Positions 49,864-59,055 of a stretch of DNA of 64,000 bases are shown here, piece after piece. Source of the DNA: Streptomyces sp. NBC_01116 (GTDB taxonomy: Bacteria; Actinomycetota; Actinomycetes; Streptomycetales; Streptomycetaceae). The notes under the pieces are model-generated. The model searched no databases and had not been told where the DNA came from. It worked only from the letters and a program-made list of their open reading frames with translations. The stretch spans positions 2,666,001 through 2,730,000 of the forward strand of contig NZ_CP108644.1 in the NCBI RefSeq assembly GCF_041435495.1. Direction: 5' to 3'. The position numbers and the translations under genes were made by a program. Numbering within the stretch: position 1 is the first letter of the stretch; each line of letters begins with the position of its first letter.

Positions 49864-51351
49864 TCACCCGGCGTCGGCGTGAGGCTTCTTCCGGCGGAGG
49901 CTGAAGACCGCGCCGCCGCCCACGACGAGCAGTCCGATGGCGACCGCGGCGAGCATCGGGGTGGCGCTGGAGCCGCCGGTCTCGGCGAGGTCGCCCGCCA
50001 GCCCCGACGTGGCGGAGCCGGTCGTGGCGGGCACGGACTGCGGGGCGCTCCGGGTGCCGATGTCGTTGCCGGCGTCGCCCTCGCCCACCTGGTCCAGGAC
50101 GCTGCCGCTGGTGGCGCAGTCCAGCACCCCGGTGAAGGTCCTGGCGAACCCGGCGGGCCCGGTGATGGTGAAGTCGTACGCCTGGTCCTCGGCGACGGGG
50201 ACCGTCACCGTGCGGGTGGCCCCGGCGGCGATGGTGTGCTCGGTTCCGGCCAGCTCGAAGGTGAACGGCTTCTCGCCCCGGTTGGCGGCCGTGATGTCCA
50301 CGCCGCCCGCGGCGCAGTTCTTCCGTGCGGTCAGCGCGGGGGCGGCGTCCTTCTCGGCCCAGGTGGCGGTGGCCCGCGCGGAGACGGTGGACTCGCTGGA
50401 GCCGGCCAGGATCTGGGTCTGGGTGCGGCCGGTCCCGACGAGGGCCCGGCCGACCGGCACGGAGGTGGTGGCCTGGACGGCGAGGGACGCGGTGCCGTCG
50501 GCGGTGTCCTTCGGCACGGCGAAGTAGAGCCGGTCGCCGTCCGCCGCTTCGGTGACGGGCTCGCCCTTCTCGTCCGTGACCGCGATGCCGCTGACCGGCG
50601 CGTCCACCGGGGGCGACACCGAGACCTGGTCCGCGGAGGTGCGGACGGTCACGGGGCCGAGCCGCTCTCCGGCCCGGCCGGAGACGGCGGCCGGCTCCAG
50701 GGTCAGCGAGGCCCGGGGCTCCTTGGCCTTGCGCGCGTTGCGGTGCAGCCAGTCGGCGAGCTTCTCCGCCTGCTTGTCCGACGCGGTGATGTCGGCGTTG
50801 TCCGAATAGCGCCAGATGGCGACCTGGGTCCCGGCGGCGGCGGTCCGCTCGGTCAGCGGCCCGGTGCCGGCGGCGGCGGCGAGCGCGGCCAGGTCGTCGA
50901 CCTGGGGGTAGGAGTGCTGGAGGATCCAGTGGATCTTCCCGGCGTTCCGGTTGCCGCCCAGCGAGGTCTCGGCCCAGGGGGTCTCCAGGTACTTCGCCTG
51001 GTCCTGGGTGGGGTTGTGGAGGTCGATGCAGTAGGTCTTGAGCTTGCCGCCGCCGTCGACGGTCATCTCGAACAGTCCGGCGGGCAGCTCCTGGGTCCGG
51101 GCGGGCGCGCCGTCCTTCCCCGCGATGCGGAGGACGGCGCTGTCGTAGGTCTTCAGCCCGTCGAGCACCGCGGCCGCGCCGCCGTGGTGCCGGCCCGGGT
51201 CGTCGGCCGCCGCCGGTCCGGCGCCGACGAGTGCGGCAGCCGCGACGAGACCGGAGAGCAGCAGCGCCGCGACCGGGCGGGGGATCCCGCGGCCCGGGGG
51301 CGCCCCTGTCGTGCCGGACGGCGCAGCGGACGCTGAAGACGCAGAAAACAC
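49864..51351 (-). CDS. sortase-anchored Cys-Gln thioester surface protein
   Basis: A 495-residue cell-surface protein. A long signal peptide (AALLLSGLVAAAALVGAGPAAA) is followed by a thioester domain in which Cys108 (KTYCIDLHNP) and Gln176 (GTQVAIWRYSDN) are the residues expected to form an internal Cys-Gln bond. Two beta-sandwich domains follow (about 210-330 and 335-430). At the C-terminus LAETG, a hydrophobic helix and RRKK form a class-E-type sortase signal. Such adhesins attach covalently to host or environmental amines. GTG 51351 has GGAGG 8 bases upstream. It seems to be transcribed alone. Confidence 0.88.
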   Translation of the reverse strand: MFSASSASAAPSGTTGAPPGRGIPRPVAALLLSGLVAAAALVGAGPAAADDPGRHHGGAAAVLDGLKTYDSAVLRIAGKDGAPARTQELPAGLFEMTVDGGGKLKTYCIDLHNPTQDQAKYLETPWAETSLGGNRNAGKIHWILQHSYPQVDDLAALAAAAGTGPLTERTAAAGTQVAIWRYSDNADITASDKQAEKLADWLHRNARKAKEPRASLTLEPAAVSGRAGERLGPVTVRTSADQVSVSPPVDAPVSGIAVTDEKGEPVTEAADGDRLYFAVPKDTADGTASLAVQATTSVPVGRALVGTGRTQTQILAGSSESTVSARATATWAEKDAAPALTARKNCAAGGVDITAANRGEKPFTFELAGTEHTIAAGATRTVTVPVAEDQAYDFTITGPAGFARTFTGVLDCATSGSVLDQVGEGDAGNDIGTRSAPQSVPATTGSATSGLAGDLAETGGSSATPMLAAVAIGLLVVGGGAVFSLRRKKPHADAG

Positions 51352-51549
51352 AGAATTCCCCTCCGGGCGAGGCCCTCGCGCGTGGTGCGCGTGTGGGGAA
51401 TGCCTCGCCAGCAGACCCAAGTGACCCGTGAGCACTGGGAATCCTAAAGAACGGGCGAAGGGCAGTCCCCCGTACTGCCCCCGCACAACCATTCCGAATC
51501 GGAATCGTTATCGCCCGACGGCCGGCGCGCTTGTCGAGGATCGGCCTTT

Positions 51550-52011
51550 TCAGGACACCGCCGCCATTGCGCCGACGTGTTCCCGCTCTTCCCGCGACTC
51601 CCCCGCATCGCCGTCCGTGACGCTTTCCGGACGCTCCGTCAAAAGGGCTTCCGCTCGGGCCGCTCGGCGGAAGGCGGCCGTTCCGCGGCTCAGGTCGTGG
51701 CCGACGGCGACGGCCTCGACATCGACGAACGTCCGCCTCTGACCGGCCTGTTCCTCCTCCCGGACCTTCAATCGGCCGTGCACGACCAGAGGTTCTCCGA
51801 CCGATACGGAACCGGCCAGATTCGCGGCGAGCGTCCGCCAGGACCAGACGGTGTAGAAGCTGGTGCGGCCATCGGCCCAGAGCTGTTTCTCACGGTCCCA
51901 CCGCCGCGGCGTCACGGCGAAACGGAATCGCGCCATTCCGCCGGTGGCCGTCTCGCGGAACTCCACAGCCGTCGCGGCGTTACCCACCAGGGTCACCAAG
52001 GTCTCGTTCAT
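51550..52011 (-). CDS. ssbB: single-stranded DNA-binding protein paralogue SsbB
   Basis: A 153-residue OB-fold protein that binds single-stranded DNA. It shows NETLVTLVGNAATAVEFRET, TGGMARFRFAVTPRRWD and SFYTVWSWRTLAANLAGSV, and the C-terminal half is short and lacks the acidic DDDIPF tail of the main SsbA, which marks it as the second paralogue. In S. coelicolor the equivalent protein is linked to chromosome segregation in sporulation. ATG 52011 starts the gene. A repeat/hairpin region separates it from the GTPase genes upstream on the same strand. Confidence 0.88.
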   Translation of the reverse strand: MNETLVTLVGNAATAVEFRETATGGMARFRFAVTPRRWDREKQLWADGRTSFYTVWSWRTLAANLAGSVSVGEPLVVHGRLKVREEEQAGQRRTFVDVEAVAVGHDLSRGTAAFRRAARAEALLTERPESVTDGDAGESREEREHVGAMAAVS

Positions 52012-52044
52012 TTCCCGCCCCGCTTTCCTTGTCGTACCGGATCA

Positions 52045-52093
52045 CACCGCTCGTACCGCATCGCACCGCTCGTACCTCCCGGTACGAGCGGTG
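52045..52093. repeat. triple CACCGCTCGTACC repeat with hairpin before ssbB
   Basis: CACCGCTCGTACC occurs at 52045-52057 and 52064-52076, and its exact complement at 52081-52093. The second and third copies make a perfect 13-bp stem with a TCCC loop. It lies between the GTPase stop and the ssbB start, so it may be a terminator for the GTPases or a leader element of ssbB. Confidence 0.65.
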
Positions 52094-52146
52094 GGGTGCG
52101 GACTCCATGGTGGGCGCCGGATGGGAATCGCGTCGGGGGCTGTGGA

Positions 52147-54069
52147 CTACCGGCCGGTTGTGGAGAACTCCGTCACCGTCACGTACCGCTCCCGCACTTC
52201 CCGGTAGCGCACCAGCTCGGCCGCGACCGGATCCAGGACCCTGGCCCGGCCGCACCCGGCGGCCGCCTCGCGCAGCCGGCGCTCGGCGTCCTGCCCGTAC
52301 CTCCTGGCCGGTCCCCGGATGGCCGCGGCGCAGGACCACTCCACGAGCGGGCCGCCGACGACTCCGGCCAGCATGATGAGCGCGGGCGTGAGGAGCCCCG
52401 GCTCCAGGACGCCGATGATCTGGCCGACCAGCCACAGGCCGCCGAAGATCTGGAGGAGCGTCATCGACACCTGGGCCAGCACCGCGGCGGGCCACCACTT
52501 CGGCCGGGGCGGCTTGGCCGGGCGGCCGCCGAGCGCGCCGCCGAACGGGGCTCCGGTGGCGGCGCCCTGTCCCGCCTCCGTCCCGCCGCCCCGCTTGGCC
52601 GCGCCGGGGGCCCCGGCCCTGACCGCCAGTTCGTCCAGCGCCTCGGGCAGCCCCTCCGCCCCGGTGAACGCGGCCTCGCGCACCGCCTGCGCCCAGGGCC
52701 CCGGCAGCCCGTCGGCGGCGTCGTCCGCGACGATCCGCACCGCCTGCTCGACCCGTTGCCGGGCCGTCAGCTCCTCCTCGGGCGGGGTGAGCGCCTGGCC
52801 CATCCGGTCCAGACTGCCGGGCAGGCCCCGGTTCTCGTACCAGCGCCAGAGCCGCAGCCACGGCGTCCCGCAGGCCCGTCCGGCGTTCCTGCGCCACTCC
52901 CGTTCGGCGGCCTGTCCGGCCGCCGCCGCGCCGACGGCCTCGGCCAGCCGGTCGGTGAACTCCTCGCGGGCCCGCTCGCCCAGTCCGGGCCGCCCCTCGG
53001 CCACGTAGACCGGGCGCAGCCGCGCCGCCGCCGCGTCGACGTCGGCCCAGAGGCGGCGGGTGGCGGCCGTGCGGTCCTGGACGAAGCGGCCGACCATTTC
53101 GCGGAGTTCGGGCACCCCGTCCCCGGTGAGCGCGGACAGGGACATGACGGTGGCGCCGGGTTCGCCGTGCTCGCCGAGTGCGATGCCGTCGTCGTCGAGG
53201 AGCCGGCGCAGGTCGTCGAGCACGAGGTCGGCCGCTTCGCCGGGCAGCCGGTCGGTCTGGTTGAGGACGACGAAGGTGACCTCGGCGTGTCCGGCGAGCG
53301 GGCGCAGATAGCGTTCGTGGAGGGCGGCGTCGGCGTACTTCTCCGGGTCGACGACCCAGATCACCGCGTCGACCAGGGCCAGGGCCCGGTCCACCTGGTC
53401 GCGGTGCTCGGTGGCCGCCGAGTCGTGGTCGGGCAGGTCGACCAGGACGAGCCCCTGGAGCGCCTCGTCGAAGGCGACGGGCCCGGGGTGGGGCCTGCGG
53501 CGCAGTCGGCCGGGGACGGCGAGGCGGTCCAGCAGGCCGGCGGCGCCGTCGGTCCAGCTGCACGCGATGGGCTGGGAGGTGGTGGGCCGGCGCAGCCCGG
53601 TGTCGGAGATCGGGGCCCCGGCGAGCGCGTTGAACAGGGTCGACTTCCCGCTGCCGGTGGCGCCCGCGACGGCGATGACCGTGTGCCGCGAGGAGAGCCG
53701 CTGCCGGGCGGCGGCCTCGTCCAGGACGCGTCCCGCCTCGGCGAGGGTGTCCCGGTCGAGCCGGGCGCGGGACAGCCCGACGAGTTCGCGCAGGGCGTCG
53801 AGCCGGGGCGGCAGCGGCCCGCCGGAGGGATCGTACGCCTCGACCTGCGGCTCCGCGTCGTCCTCGGCGGACGCCCGGGACACGGTGTCACCGGCCACGT
53901 CCGCTTCGGCCGCCGCCGCGCGCCGGGCGATGAGTCCGTCGTCCCAGCGCCCGTCCCCGACCCTGCCCGGCGCGCCCCCGTCCGCCTTCCCGCCGTCTCT
54001 GCCGCTGAGGCCGCTGTCCTTGCCGCTGCCGTTGCCGTTGCCGTTGTCCTGGTCCGTGACGGCGGTCAT
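52147..54069 (-). CDS. YfjP-like membrane-associated GTPase
   Basis: A 640-residue dynamin-superfamily-like GTPase. A low-complexity polar N-terminus (about 1-80) precedes the G domain with G1 GATGSGKST (136-144), G3 region LVDLPDHDS and G4 NQTD. A helical region follows, then two hydrophobic helices near the C-terminus ([21 protein letters not shown] and [19 protein letters not shown]), so it is probably membrane-bound. ATG 54069 overlaps the stop of the preceding GTPase gene (ATGA). Function is unknown; membrane remodelling or cell division is a family-level guess. Confidence 0.85.
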   Translation of the reverse strand: MTAVTDQDNGNGNGSGKDSGLSGRDGGKADGGAPGRVGDGRWDDGLIARRAAAAEADVAGDTVSRASAEDDAEPQVEAYDPSGGPLPPRLDALRELVGLSRARLDRDTLAEAGRVLDEAAARQRLSSRHTVIAVAGATGSGKSTLFNALAGAPISDTGLRRPTTSQPIACSWTDGAAGLLDRLAVPGRLRRRPHPGPVAFDEALQGLVLVDLPDHDSAATEHRDQVDRALALVDAVIWVVDPEKYADAALHERYLRPLAGHAEVTFVVLNQTDRLPGEAADLVLDDLRRLLDDDGIALGEHGEPGATVMSLSALTGDGVPELREMVGRFVQDRTAATRRLWADVDAAAARLRPVYVAEGRPGLGERAREEFTDRLAEAVGAAAAGQAAEREWRRNAGRACGTPWLRLWRWYENRGLPGSLDRMGQALTPPEEELTARQRVEQAVRIVADDAADGLPGPWAQAVREAAFTGAEGLPEALDELAVRAGAPGAAKRGGGTEAGQGAATGAPFGGALGGRPAKPPRPKWWPAAVLAQVSMTLLQIFGGLWLVGQIIGVLEPGLLTPALIMLAGVVGGPLVEWSCAAAIRGPARRYGQDAERRLREAAAGCGRARVLDPVAAELVRYREVRERYVTVTEFSTTGR

Positions 54070-55709
54070 CGCTGCCACCTCTCCTTCTGCAGTACGGAAA
54101 GCGCGGCGATCAGTTCGGCCTGGGGTTCGGGGGCGACGTCGAGCGCGTCGAGCGGGGCGAGGCGGCGGTCGCGTTCGCCGTCGAGCACGTGGTCGAGGTA
54201 GGTCGTCAGCAGCTCACCGCCCTTGTCGCGGAGGCGCAGCGCACCCTGGGCGCCGATGCGTTCGGCGAGCTGCTCCCCCGCCGCGCGGGCGCGCCGCCCG
54301 CCGAGCAGGGCGGCCGCGAGCAGCGCGGAGACGGTCTCGGGGGCGGGCGCCACGTTGCGTTCGAGCTGGCGCACCTCCTCCTCGGCCAGTTCCTCCAGGA
54401 CCCGCCGCCACCGGCGTACGGCGACCGAGATCCGGCCTTCGACGTCCTCGGCGGGCCCCCAGCCGCCCGCCTCCCGTACGGCGTCCTCGAACCGGAAGAG
54501 GCTGCCGGCGGGCTCGCGGCCCCACTGGGCGCGGATCTGTTCGTCGGCGGCGGAGACCGAGCACTGGAGCAGGGACACCAGGCTGTCGACGAGGGCTTCG
54601 AGGAGTTCCTCGGGCGAGCTGTAGAGCGGGTAGCCGCGCCACCGGGTGCGCGCGTCCCCGGAGAGCACCGCACCGCTCCGGAGGCGGCGCCGGATCCGGG
54701 CGGCCTCCTTGCCGTACGCGTCCTGGACCACCCCGGTCAGCCGTACGGAGGCGGCGTACTGGGCGGCGACGGCGGAGGCCAGTGCGGGCATCCGCACGTT
54801 GAGCGACTGGATGACGCCGGAGGCGGTGCGCGCCACCGCCTGCTGCCGGGCGGCGGGGTCCTGGGCCCGGTGGGCGAGCCAGGCGCGCAGCGGGGCGACA
54901 GCGGTGGTGGGGAGCAGTCCGCTGCCGCCGCCCGCGGACTCGGGCAGCTCCGGGATGGTGAACCGGGGTACGTCCCCGAGTCCGGCCCGGGTCAGCAGCG
55001 CCGCGTACTGCCGGGACACCTCGGTGATCACCTGGTGGGGCACCCGGTCGAGGACGGTGACGAGGGCCGCGTCGTACTCCTTCGCGGTGCGCAGCAGGTG
55101 CCAGGGCACGGCGTCGGCGTAGCGCGAGGCGGTGGTGACCATCACCCAGACGTCGGCGGCGCAGATGAGTTCGGCGGCGAGGACCCGGTTGCGCACGACG
55201 AGCGAGTCGATGTCCGGGGCGTCCAGGAGGGCGAGCCCGCGGGGCAGGCTGACGGCGGTCTCCACCCGCAGCGCGGTCTCCCCGTCCTCCCCCCGGGCGG
55301 CGAGGTCGTCCAGCCCGTCCGGGTCGGGAGCCTGGCCCGGCGGCAGCCAGATCCGGGTCAGCTGGGGCAGCACCCGCACTCCGGCGAACCAGTGGTGGTC
55401 GTCCGGGTGACAGACCAGCACCGGGGTCCGTGTGGTGGGCCGCAGCACCCCGGCCTGGCTGACCCGGCATCCCACCAGCGAGTTGACCAGGGTGGACTTC
55501 CCGGCCCCGGTGGATCCGCCGATCACGGCGAGCAGCGGCGCCTCGGGGTCCTTGAGGCGCGGCAGGAGGTAGTCGTCGAGCTGGGCGAGGAGTTCGACCC
55601 TGGTCTGCCGGGCCCGTTCGGCCCCCGGCAGGGGCAGTGGAAGACGCACGGCGGCGACACGGTCGCGCAGGGCGGAAAGTGCGTCGATGAGCTGAGGCCG
55701 TACGTCCAT
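54066..55709 (-). CDS. dynamin-family-like GTPase, soluble partner
   Basis: A 547-residue GTPase with G1 [10 protein letters not shown] at about residues 64-73, G2 RPTTRTPV, a G3-like LLDAPDIDS and G4-like TVLDRVPH region, followed by a long helical stalk-like region. No transmembrane helix is seen, in contrast to its partner encoded just downstream. ATG 55709 is used; GTG 55718 and 55715 are in frame, and none has a clear ribosome site. The two overlapping genes suggest a two-subunit GTPase, as in other bacterial dynamin pairs. Confidence 0.8.
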   Translation of the reverse strand: MDVRPQLIDALSALRDRVAAVRLPLPLPGAERARQTRVELLAQLDDYLLPRLKDPEAPLLAVIGGSTGAGKSTLVNSLVGCRVSQAGVLRPTTRTPVLVCHPDDHHWFAGVRVLPQLTRIWLPPGQAPDPDGLDDLAARGEDGETALRVETAVSLPRGLALLDAPDIDSLVVRNRVLAAELICAADVWVMVTTASRYADAVPWHLLRTAKEYDAALVTVLDRVPHQVITEVSRQYAALLTRAGLGDVPRFTIPELPESAGGGSGLLPTTAVAPLRAWLAHRAQDPAARQQAVARTASGVIQSLNVRMPALASAVAAQYAASVRLTGVVQDAYGKEAARIRRRLRSGAVLSGDARTRWRGYPLYSSPEELLEALVDSLVSLLQCSVSAADEQIRAQWGREPAGSLFRFEDAVREAGGWGPAEDVEGRISVAVRRWRRVLEELAEEEVRQLERNVAPAPETVSALLAAALLGGRRARAAGEQLAERIGAQGALRLRDKGGELLTTYLDHVLDGERDRRLAPLDALDVAPEPQAELIAALSVLQKERWQR

Positions 55710-56015
55710 GGTCACCACATGCGAAGAATGCCCAATTTTGAAGCCTTTTTGAAGCGTATAGCCCCCTCTGCGCGGCGGTTCCACCCTCTGGACAGAGTCA
55801 GGACAGAGGGGACGAGTGGGGCGGGGGCATAACGAGTGCACAACACCCGGCACGAGGGGAGCGAAAACCGATGCAGGAATCGCACCTACCTGCGATTATC
55901 GGTTCGCTTCACCGAACCTCCACATCGTGCCACGCAGGTGAAGCAACCGGGTCCAGGGGATCGGAGCCCTATCCTTGTCCCGGCACGGCCACGGAGCCAC
56001 CGATCAGGACTCCCG
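55710..56015. other. divergent regulatory gap between GTPase operon and tRNA-Arg
   Basis: About 306 bases with no gene. For the leftward GTPase operon a possible promoter reads TGGAAC (55778-55783) and TATACG (55755-55760) with 17 bases between. A TATCCT near 55970 could be the tRNA -10. Both are weak calls. Confidence 0.3.
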
Positions 56016-56088
56016 GCCCCCGTAGCTCAGTGGATAGAGCAGGCGCCTTCTAAGCGCTTGGCCGCAGGTTCGAGTCCTGCCGGGGGCG
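56016..56088 (+). tRNA. tRNA-Arg (anticodon TCT)
   Basis: A 73-base cloverleaf: acceptor GCCCCCG/CGGGGGC, D-arm GCTC...GAGC, anticodon arm GGCGC-CTTCTAA-GCGCT with anticodon TCT at 56049-56051, and T-arm GCAGG-TTCGAGT-CCTGC. The 3' CCA is not encoded. It reads rare AGA codons. Confidence 0.95.
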
Positions 56089-56107
56089 CACCGACCGCAC
56101 GACCGAG

Positions 56108-56133
56108 AGGCCCTCCGCACCGGAGGGCCTTTT
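56108..56133 (+). terminator. terminator of tRNA-Arg
   Basis: AGGCCCTCCG-CAC-CGGAGGGCCT followed by TTTT-like sequence, 20 bases after the tRNA; a classic intrinsic terminator. Confidence 0.85.
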
Positions 56134-56260
56134 CGTCGGTCAGGGGGACGCTAGCGAGCGGGGCGTCATGACGGCGTAAACAGCGTTCTGCCCCCTCATG
56201 CGTCCCGCCTCCCATGCCTTCTGCCCCTCACGCGTCCCGCCGCCTCACCATCCCGCTGCC

Positions 56261-57049
56261 TCACGCGTCCCGGCGCCGGAGCAGTGCCAGGGCCCCGAGC
56301 GTGAGCGCCGTCGTGCCGGCGGCGACCAGGAGCAGGGAGGGCCAGGCGCCCAGGCTGCCCACCGCGTCGGCCGCCGCGTCCGAGGTCTGGGTGAGCTTCT
56401 CCAGGGCGGCCGTCGGGGAGAGGCCGGCGATCCAGCGTTCGGCGTCGCCGAAGAGGGGGCCGGACAGGGACGGCAGGATCAGGAGGCCGATGACCGTGGT
56501 GACGGCGCCGGCGGAGTGGCGTACGAGGGCGCCGACGGCGAGGCCCAGCACGGCGGCCACCGCGAAGGACGCGGCGATGCCGAACAGGGCGGGCAGCGGC
56601 TCGCCCTGGGCGTACCGGCCCTCCGGCAGCATGGCGTCCCCGACGAGGTAGGCGGCCGTGCAGGAGGCCAGGGCGAGGAGGTACACCACGCCCGCCACCA
56701 GCGTGGCCTTGGCGGCGAGGACCGTGCCCCGGCGGGGGCAGGCGGCGAACGTCGTGCGGATGGTGCCGCTGCTGTACTCCCCCGAGGCGACGAGCGCCCC
56801 GACGACCGCGGCCAGCATCTGGGCGACGACGGTGAGCGTGAGACTGCCGCCGAGGACGGTGTCGTCGGGTTGCAGGCTCCCGCCGGCGGCGATGAACACC
56901 GCGCCGACCACCGGCAGTACGGCGGTGGCCACGGTCGTCCACACCGTGGAGCGCACGCTGCGGAACTTGATCCACTCGTGGGCGAGGGCCTCCCGGAAGC
57001 CGGTCCGGTCCGTGCGGGTGGCGGGAAGGGCGAGCGTGGTCGTGGTCAT
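56261..57049 (-). CDS. ABC-2 type transporter permease
   Basis: A 262-residue membrane protein with six predicted helices. The cytoplasmic N-terminus FREALAHEWIKFRSVRSTVWT is the usual entry of Streptomyces drug/antimicrobial-peptide exporters, and SGEYSSGTIRTTFAACPRR is the coupling region. ATG 57049 overlaps the ATPase stop by ATGA. It is the last gene of the kinase-regulator-ATPase-permease unit. Confidence 0.9.
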   Translation of the reverse strand: MTTTTLALPATRTDRTGFREALAHEWIKFRSVRSTVWTTVATAVLPVVGAVFIAAGGSLQPDDTVLGGSLTLTVVAQMLAAVVGALVASGEYSSGTIRTTFAACPRRGTVLAAKATLVAGVVYLLALASCTAAYLVGDAMLPEGRYAQGEPLPALFGIAASFAVAAVLGLAVGALVRHSAGAVTTVIGLLILPSLSGPLFGDAERWIAGLSPTAALEKLTQTSDAAADAVGSLGAWPSLLLVAAGTTALTLGALALLRRRDA

Positions 57050-57990
57050 CGGGCTGTCTCCTTCCGGGGCGTCGACGGGCTCCTGTCCTCGGCCCGGTAC
57101 TCCACCGAGGACCGCGAGAGCGACGTGTAGACCTCCTCCAAGGAGGAGTGGGCCGGGGTGAGTTCGTGGACGGCGACCCCGTGCTCCCGGGCCAGGTCGC
57201 CGATGGCCGGGGCGTCGGGTCCGTCGACCCGCCAGCCGCCCCGGGCGTCCAGCCGTACGCGCGCTCCGGCCGCTTCCAGCAGGGTGCGCAGCCGTTCCGG
57301 TTCGGGTGACCTGACGAGGGTGTGCGCGCGGGAGTTGGTCTCGATGAAGTCGCGCATCGTCGTGTCCGCGATGAGCCGGCCCCGTCCGATCACGATGAGG
57401 TGGTCGGCCGTCCGTTCCATCTCGCTCATGAGGTGGCTGGAGAGGAAGACCGTGCGGCCCTCCGCGGCCAGGGACTTCATGAGGTCGCGGATCCAGCGGA
57501 TGCCCTCGGTGTCCAGGCCGTTGACCGGTTCGTCGAGGATCAGCACCTCCGGGTCCCCGATCAGTGCCGCCGCGATGCCCAGCCGCCGGCCCATGCCGAG
57601 CGAGAACCCCTTGGTGCGCCTGCGGGCCGTCTCCAGGGGGAGGCCGACCTGGTCCAGCACCTCCTCGACACGGCGGCGCGGGATGCCGTTGCTCGCGGCG
57701 AGCCCGGCCAGGTGGTGGTAGGCGGAGCGGCCGCCGTGGACGCCCTTGGCGTCGAGCAGGGAGCCGACCGCCCGCAGCGGTACGGGCAGGTCCGCGTAGG
57801 CCCTGCCGCCCACGGTGACGCGCCCCGCGCTCGCGGAGTCGAGCCCCAGGATCAGGCGCATGGTGGTCGATTTGCCGGCGCCGTTCGGGCCGAGGAAGCC
57901 GGTCACCCGGCCCGGCCGCACCGTGAACGACAGCCGGTCGACGGCGGTTCGCCCGCCGTAGCGTTTGGTGAGTTCCGTTGCTTGGATCAT
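57046..57990 (-). CDS. ABC transporter ATP-binding protein (DrrA/BcrA-like)
   Basis: A 314-residue ATPase with Walker [10 protein letters not shown], signature region KGFSLGMGRRLGIA, Walker B VLILDEPVNGLD and H-loop SSHLMSEM. A C-terminal extension of about 90 residues follows the core. Such ATPases power export of antibiotics or peptides through the permease encoded downstream. No strong ribosome site precedes ATG 57990. The 245 bases upstream are largely a MITE, which separates it from the response-regulator gene. Confidence 0.93.
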   Translation of the reverse strand: MIQATELTKRYGGRTAVDRLSFTVRPGRVTGFLGPNGAGKSTTMRLILGLDSASAGRVTVGGRAYADLPVPLRAVGSLLDAKGVHGGRSAYHHLAGLAASNGIPRRRVEEVLDQVGLPLETARRRTKGFSLGMGRRLGIAAALIGDPEVLILDEPVNGLDTEGIRWIRDLMKSLAAEGRTVFLSSHLMSEMERTADHLIVIGRGRLIADTTMRDFIETNSRAHTLVRSPEPERLRTLLEAAGARVRLDARGGWRVDGPDAPAIGDLAREHGVAVHELTPAHSSLEEVYTSLSRSSVEYRAEDRSPSTPRKETAR

Positions 57991-58074
57991 GCGGCCGACG
58001 CTAGGAGCGGGGGGCCGATGGCGAATCCTCCGGCGGGAGTCGCCTCCTGCTCCCGCCGGAGTAGGGCACGCCCC

Positions 58075-58236
58075 AAGGGCTGTCCCGTCATCCCTGGTGG
58101 ATCAGCGTGCGGCGTCGGATGCGGTGCGTCGCACGGCGGAGGGACGTCCGCATACGGGATGTACGGGGATGTTCCGACAACGCGGCGAGGCGCCGTAGCT
58201 GTCGTCGCGCGCCCGCCAGATGACGGGACAGCCCTT
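58075..58236. mobile_element. MITE-like element with 18-bp perfect terminal inverted repeats
   Basis: Ends 58075-58092 (AAGGGCTGTCCCGTCATC) and 58219-58236 are perfect inverted repeats of a 162-bp non-coding element. It shares the exact 17-mer CCGACAACGCGGCGAGG (58174-58190) and the sequence around it with the element at 44977-45196, although the ends differ. Its right end supplies two bases of the response-regulator stop codon. No target duplication is evident. Confidence 0.75.
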
Positions 58237-58939
58237 AGCGTTCTCCCGCCCTGACCAGGCCCGTTTCGTAGGCGAGGACCACCAGCTGGGCCCGGTCGCG
58301 GGCGCCGAGCTTCGTCATGGTCCGGCTGACATGGGTCTTCGCGGTCAGCGGGCTCATGATCAGCGCCTTGCCGATCTCCTCGTTGGACAGTCCCGCGGCA
58401 ACGAGCGCCATCACCTCTCGCTCCCGGCCGGTGAGCACGGCGAGCCGTTCGGCGCCCGCCGCCTCCGGGGCCTTCAGACGGGCGAACTCCTCGATCACCT
58501 GACGGGTGACGGCGGGGGCGAGCAGGCTCCGGCCCGCCGCGACCGTGCGGATCGCGGCGCGCAGGTCGTCCGGCTCGATGTCCTTCAGCAGAAAGCCCGC
58601 GGCGCCGTGCCTCAGGGCCTCGAAGACGTACGCGTCGACCTGGTACGTGGTGAGCACGACGACGCGGACCCGGTCGAGGGAGCGGTCCTCGGCGATCCGG
58701 CGGGTGGCCTCCAGGCCGTCGACGCCGGGCATCCGGATGTCCATCAGCACGACGTCCGGGCGGGTCGTCCGGACCGCCTCGACGGCCCGGGCCCCGTCGG
58801 CGGCCTCCGCGACGACGACCAGGTCGTCGGTGAGGTCGAGCAGGGCGCGGAATCCGGCCCGTACGACCGTCTGGTCGTCGGCGAGGACCACACGGACGGT
58901 CCCCCGCGCCCCCGCAGCGCCCTCCAGCCGCCCGTTCAC
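58235..58939 (-). CDS. NarL/LuxR-type response regulator
   Basis: A 234-residue DNA-binding response regulator. The receiver domain (about 14-130) has the acidic pair at 21-22, phospho-acceptor Asp67 in VVLMDIRMPG, Thr in VVLTTY and Lys in FLLKDIEP. A LuxR-type helix-turn-helix (about 165-230) holds LTGREREVMALVAAGLSNEEI. GTG 58939 is preceded by GGGGAG at 7 bases and overlaps the stop of a 39-residue repeat ORF (GTGA). A longer frame to 59131 is rejected because it overlaps the kinase gene. The stop TAA is formed at the edge of a MITE. It likely controls the ABC exporter genes downstream. Confidence 0.92.
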   Translation of the reverse strand: MNGRLEGAAGARGTVRVVLADDQTVVRAGFRALLDLTDDLVVVAEAADGARAVEAVRTTRPDVVLMDIRMPGVDGLEATRRIAEDRSLDRVRVVVLTTYQVDAYVFEALRHGAAGFLLKDIEPDDLRAAIRTVAAGRSLLAPAVTRQVIEEFARLKAPEAAGAERLAVLTGREREVMALVAAGLSNEEIGKALIMSPLTAKTHVSRTMTKLGARDRAQLVVLAYETGLVRAGER

Positions 58940-59055
58940 GGGGCCGCTCCCCGGGTCCCGTACAGCGTCCCGTTCATGAGGCCGTTCCCCCGGCTCCCGT
59001 ACAGCGTCCCGTTCATGAGGCCGCTCCCCCGGTCCCCGTACAGCGTCCCGTTCAT
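58936..59055 (-). CDS. 39-residue triplicated ORF between kinase and regulator
   Basis: ATG 59055 overlaps the kinase stop (ATGA), and the stop TGA at 58936-58938 overlaps the regulator GTG (GTGA). The 39 residues are three 13-residue copies of MNGTLYG-x-RG. Each copy begins with its own ATG, and a GGGGGAG-, GGGGGAA- or GGAGGG-like ribosome site lies before every start. The regulator N-terminus MNGRLEG is a diverged fourth copy in another frame. The peptide could be made, or the region may only act by passing ribosomes along. Confidence 0.5.
   Translation of the reverse strand: MNGTLYGDRGSGLMNGTLYGSRGNGLMNGTLYGTRGAAP
58940..59055 (-). repeat. 39-bp tandem repeat of a ribosome-site/start-codon module
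   Basis: Copies start at 59055, 59016 and 58977 (39 bp apart). The third is one base short, which shifts the fourth start (58939) into a different frame. Confidence 0.85.

Noticed and set aside
56016..56088. tRNA-Arg as an attachment site for an integrated element
   Set aside because: No integrase, no repeated tRNA 3' end nearby and ordinary core genes on both sides; at most an empty site.
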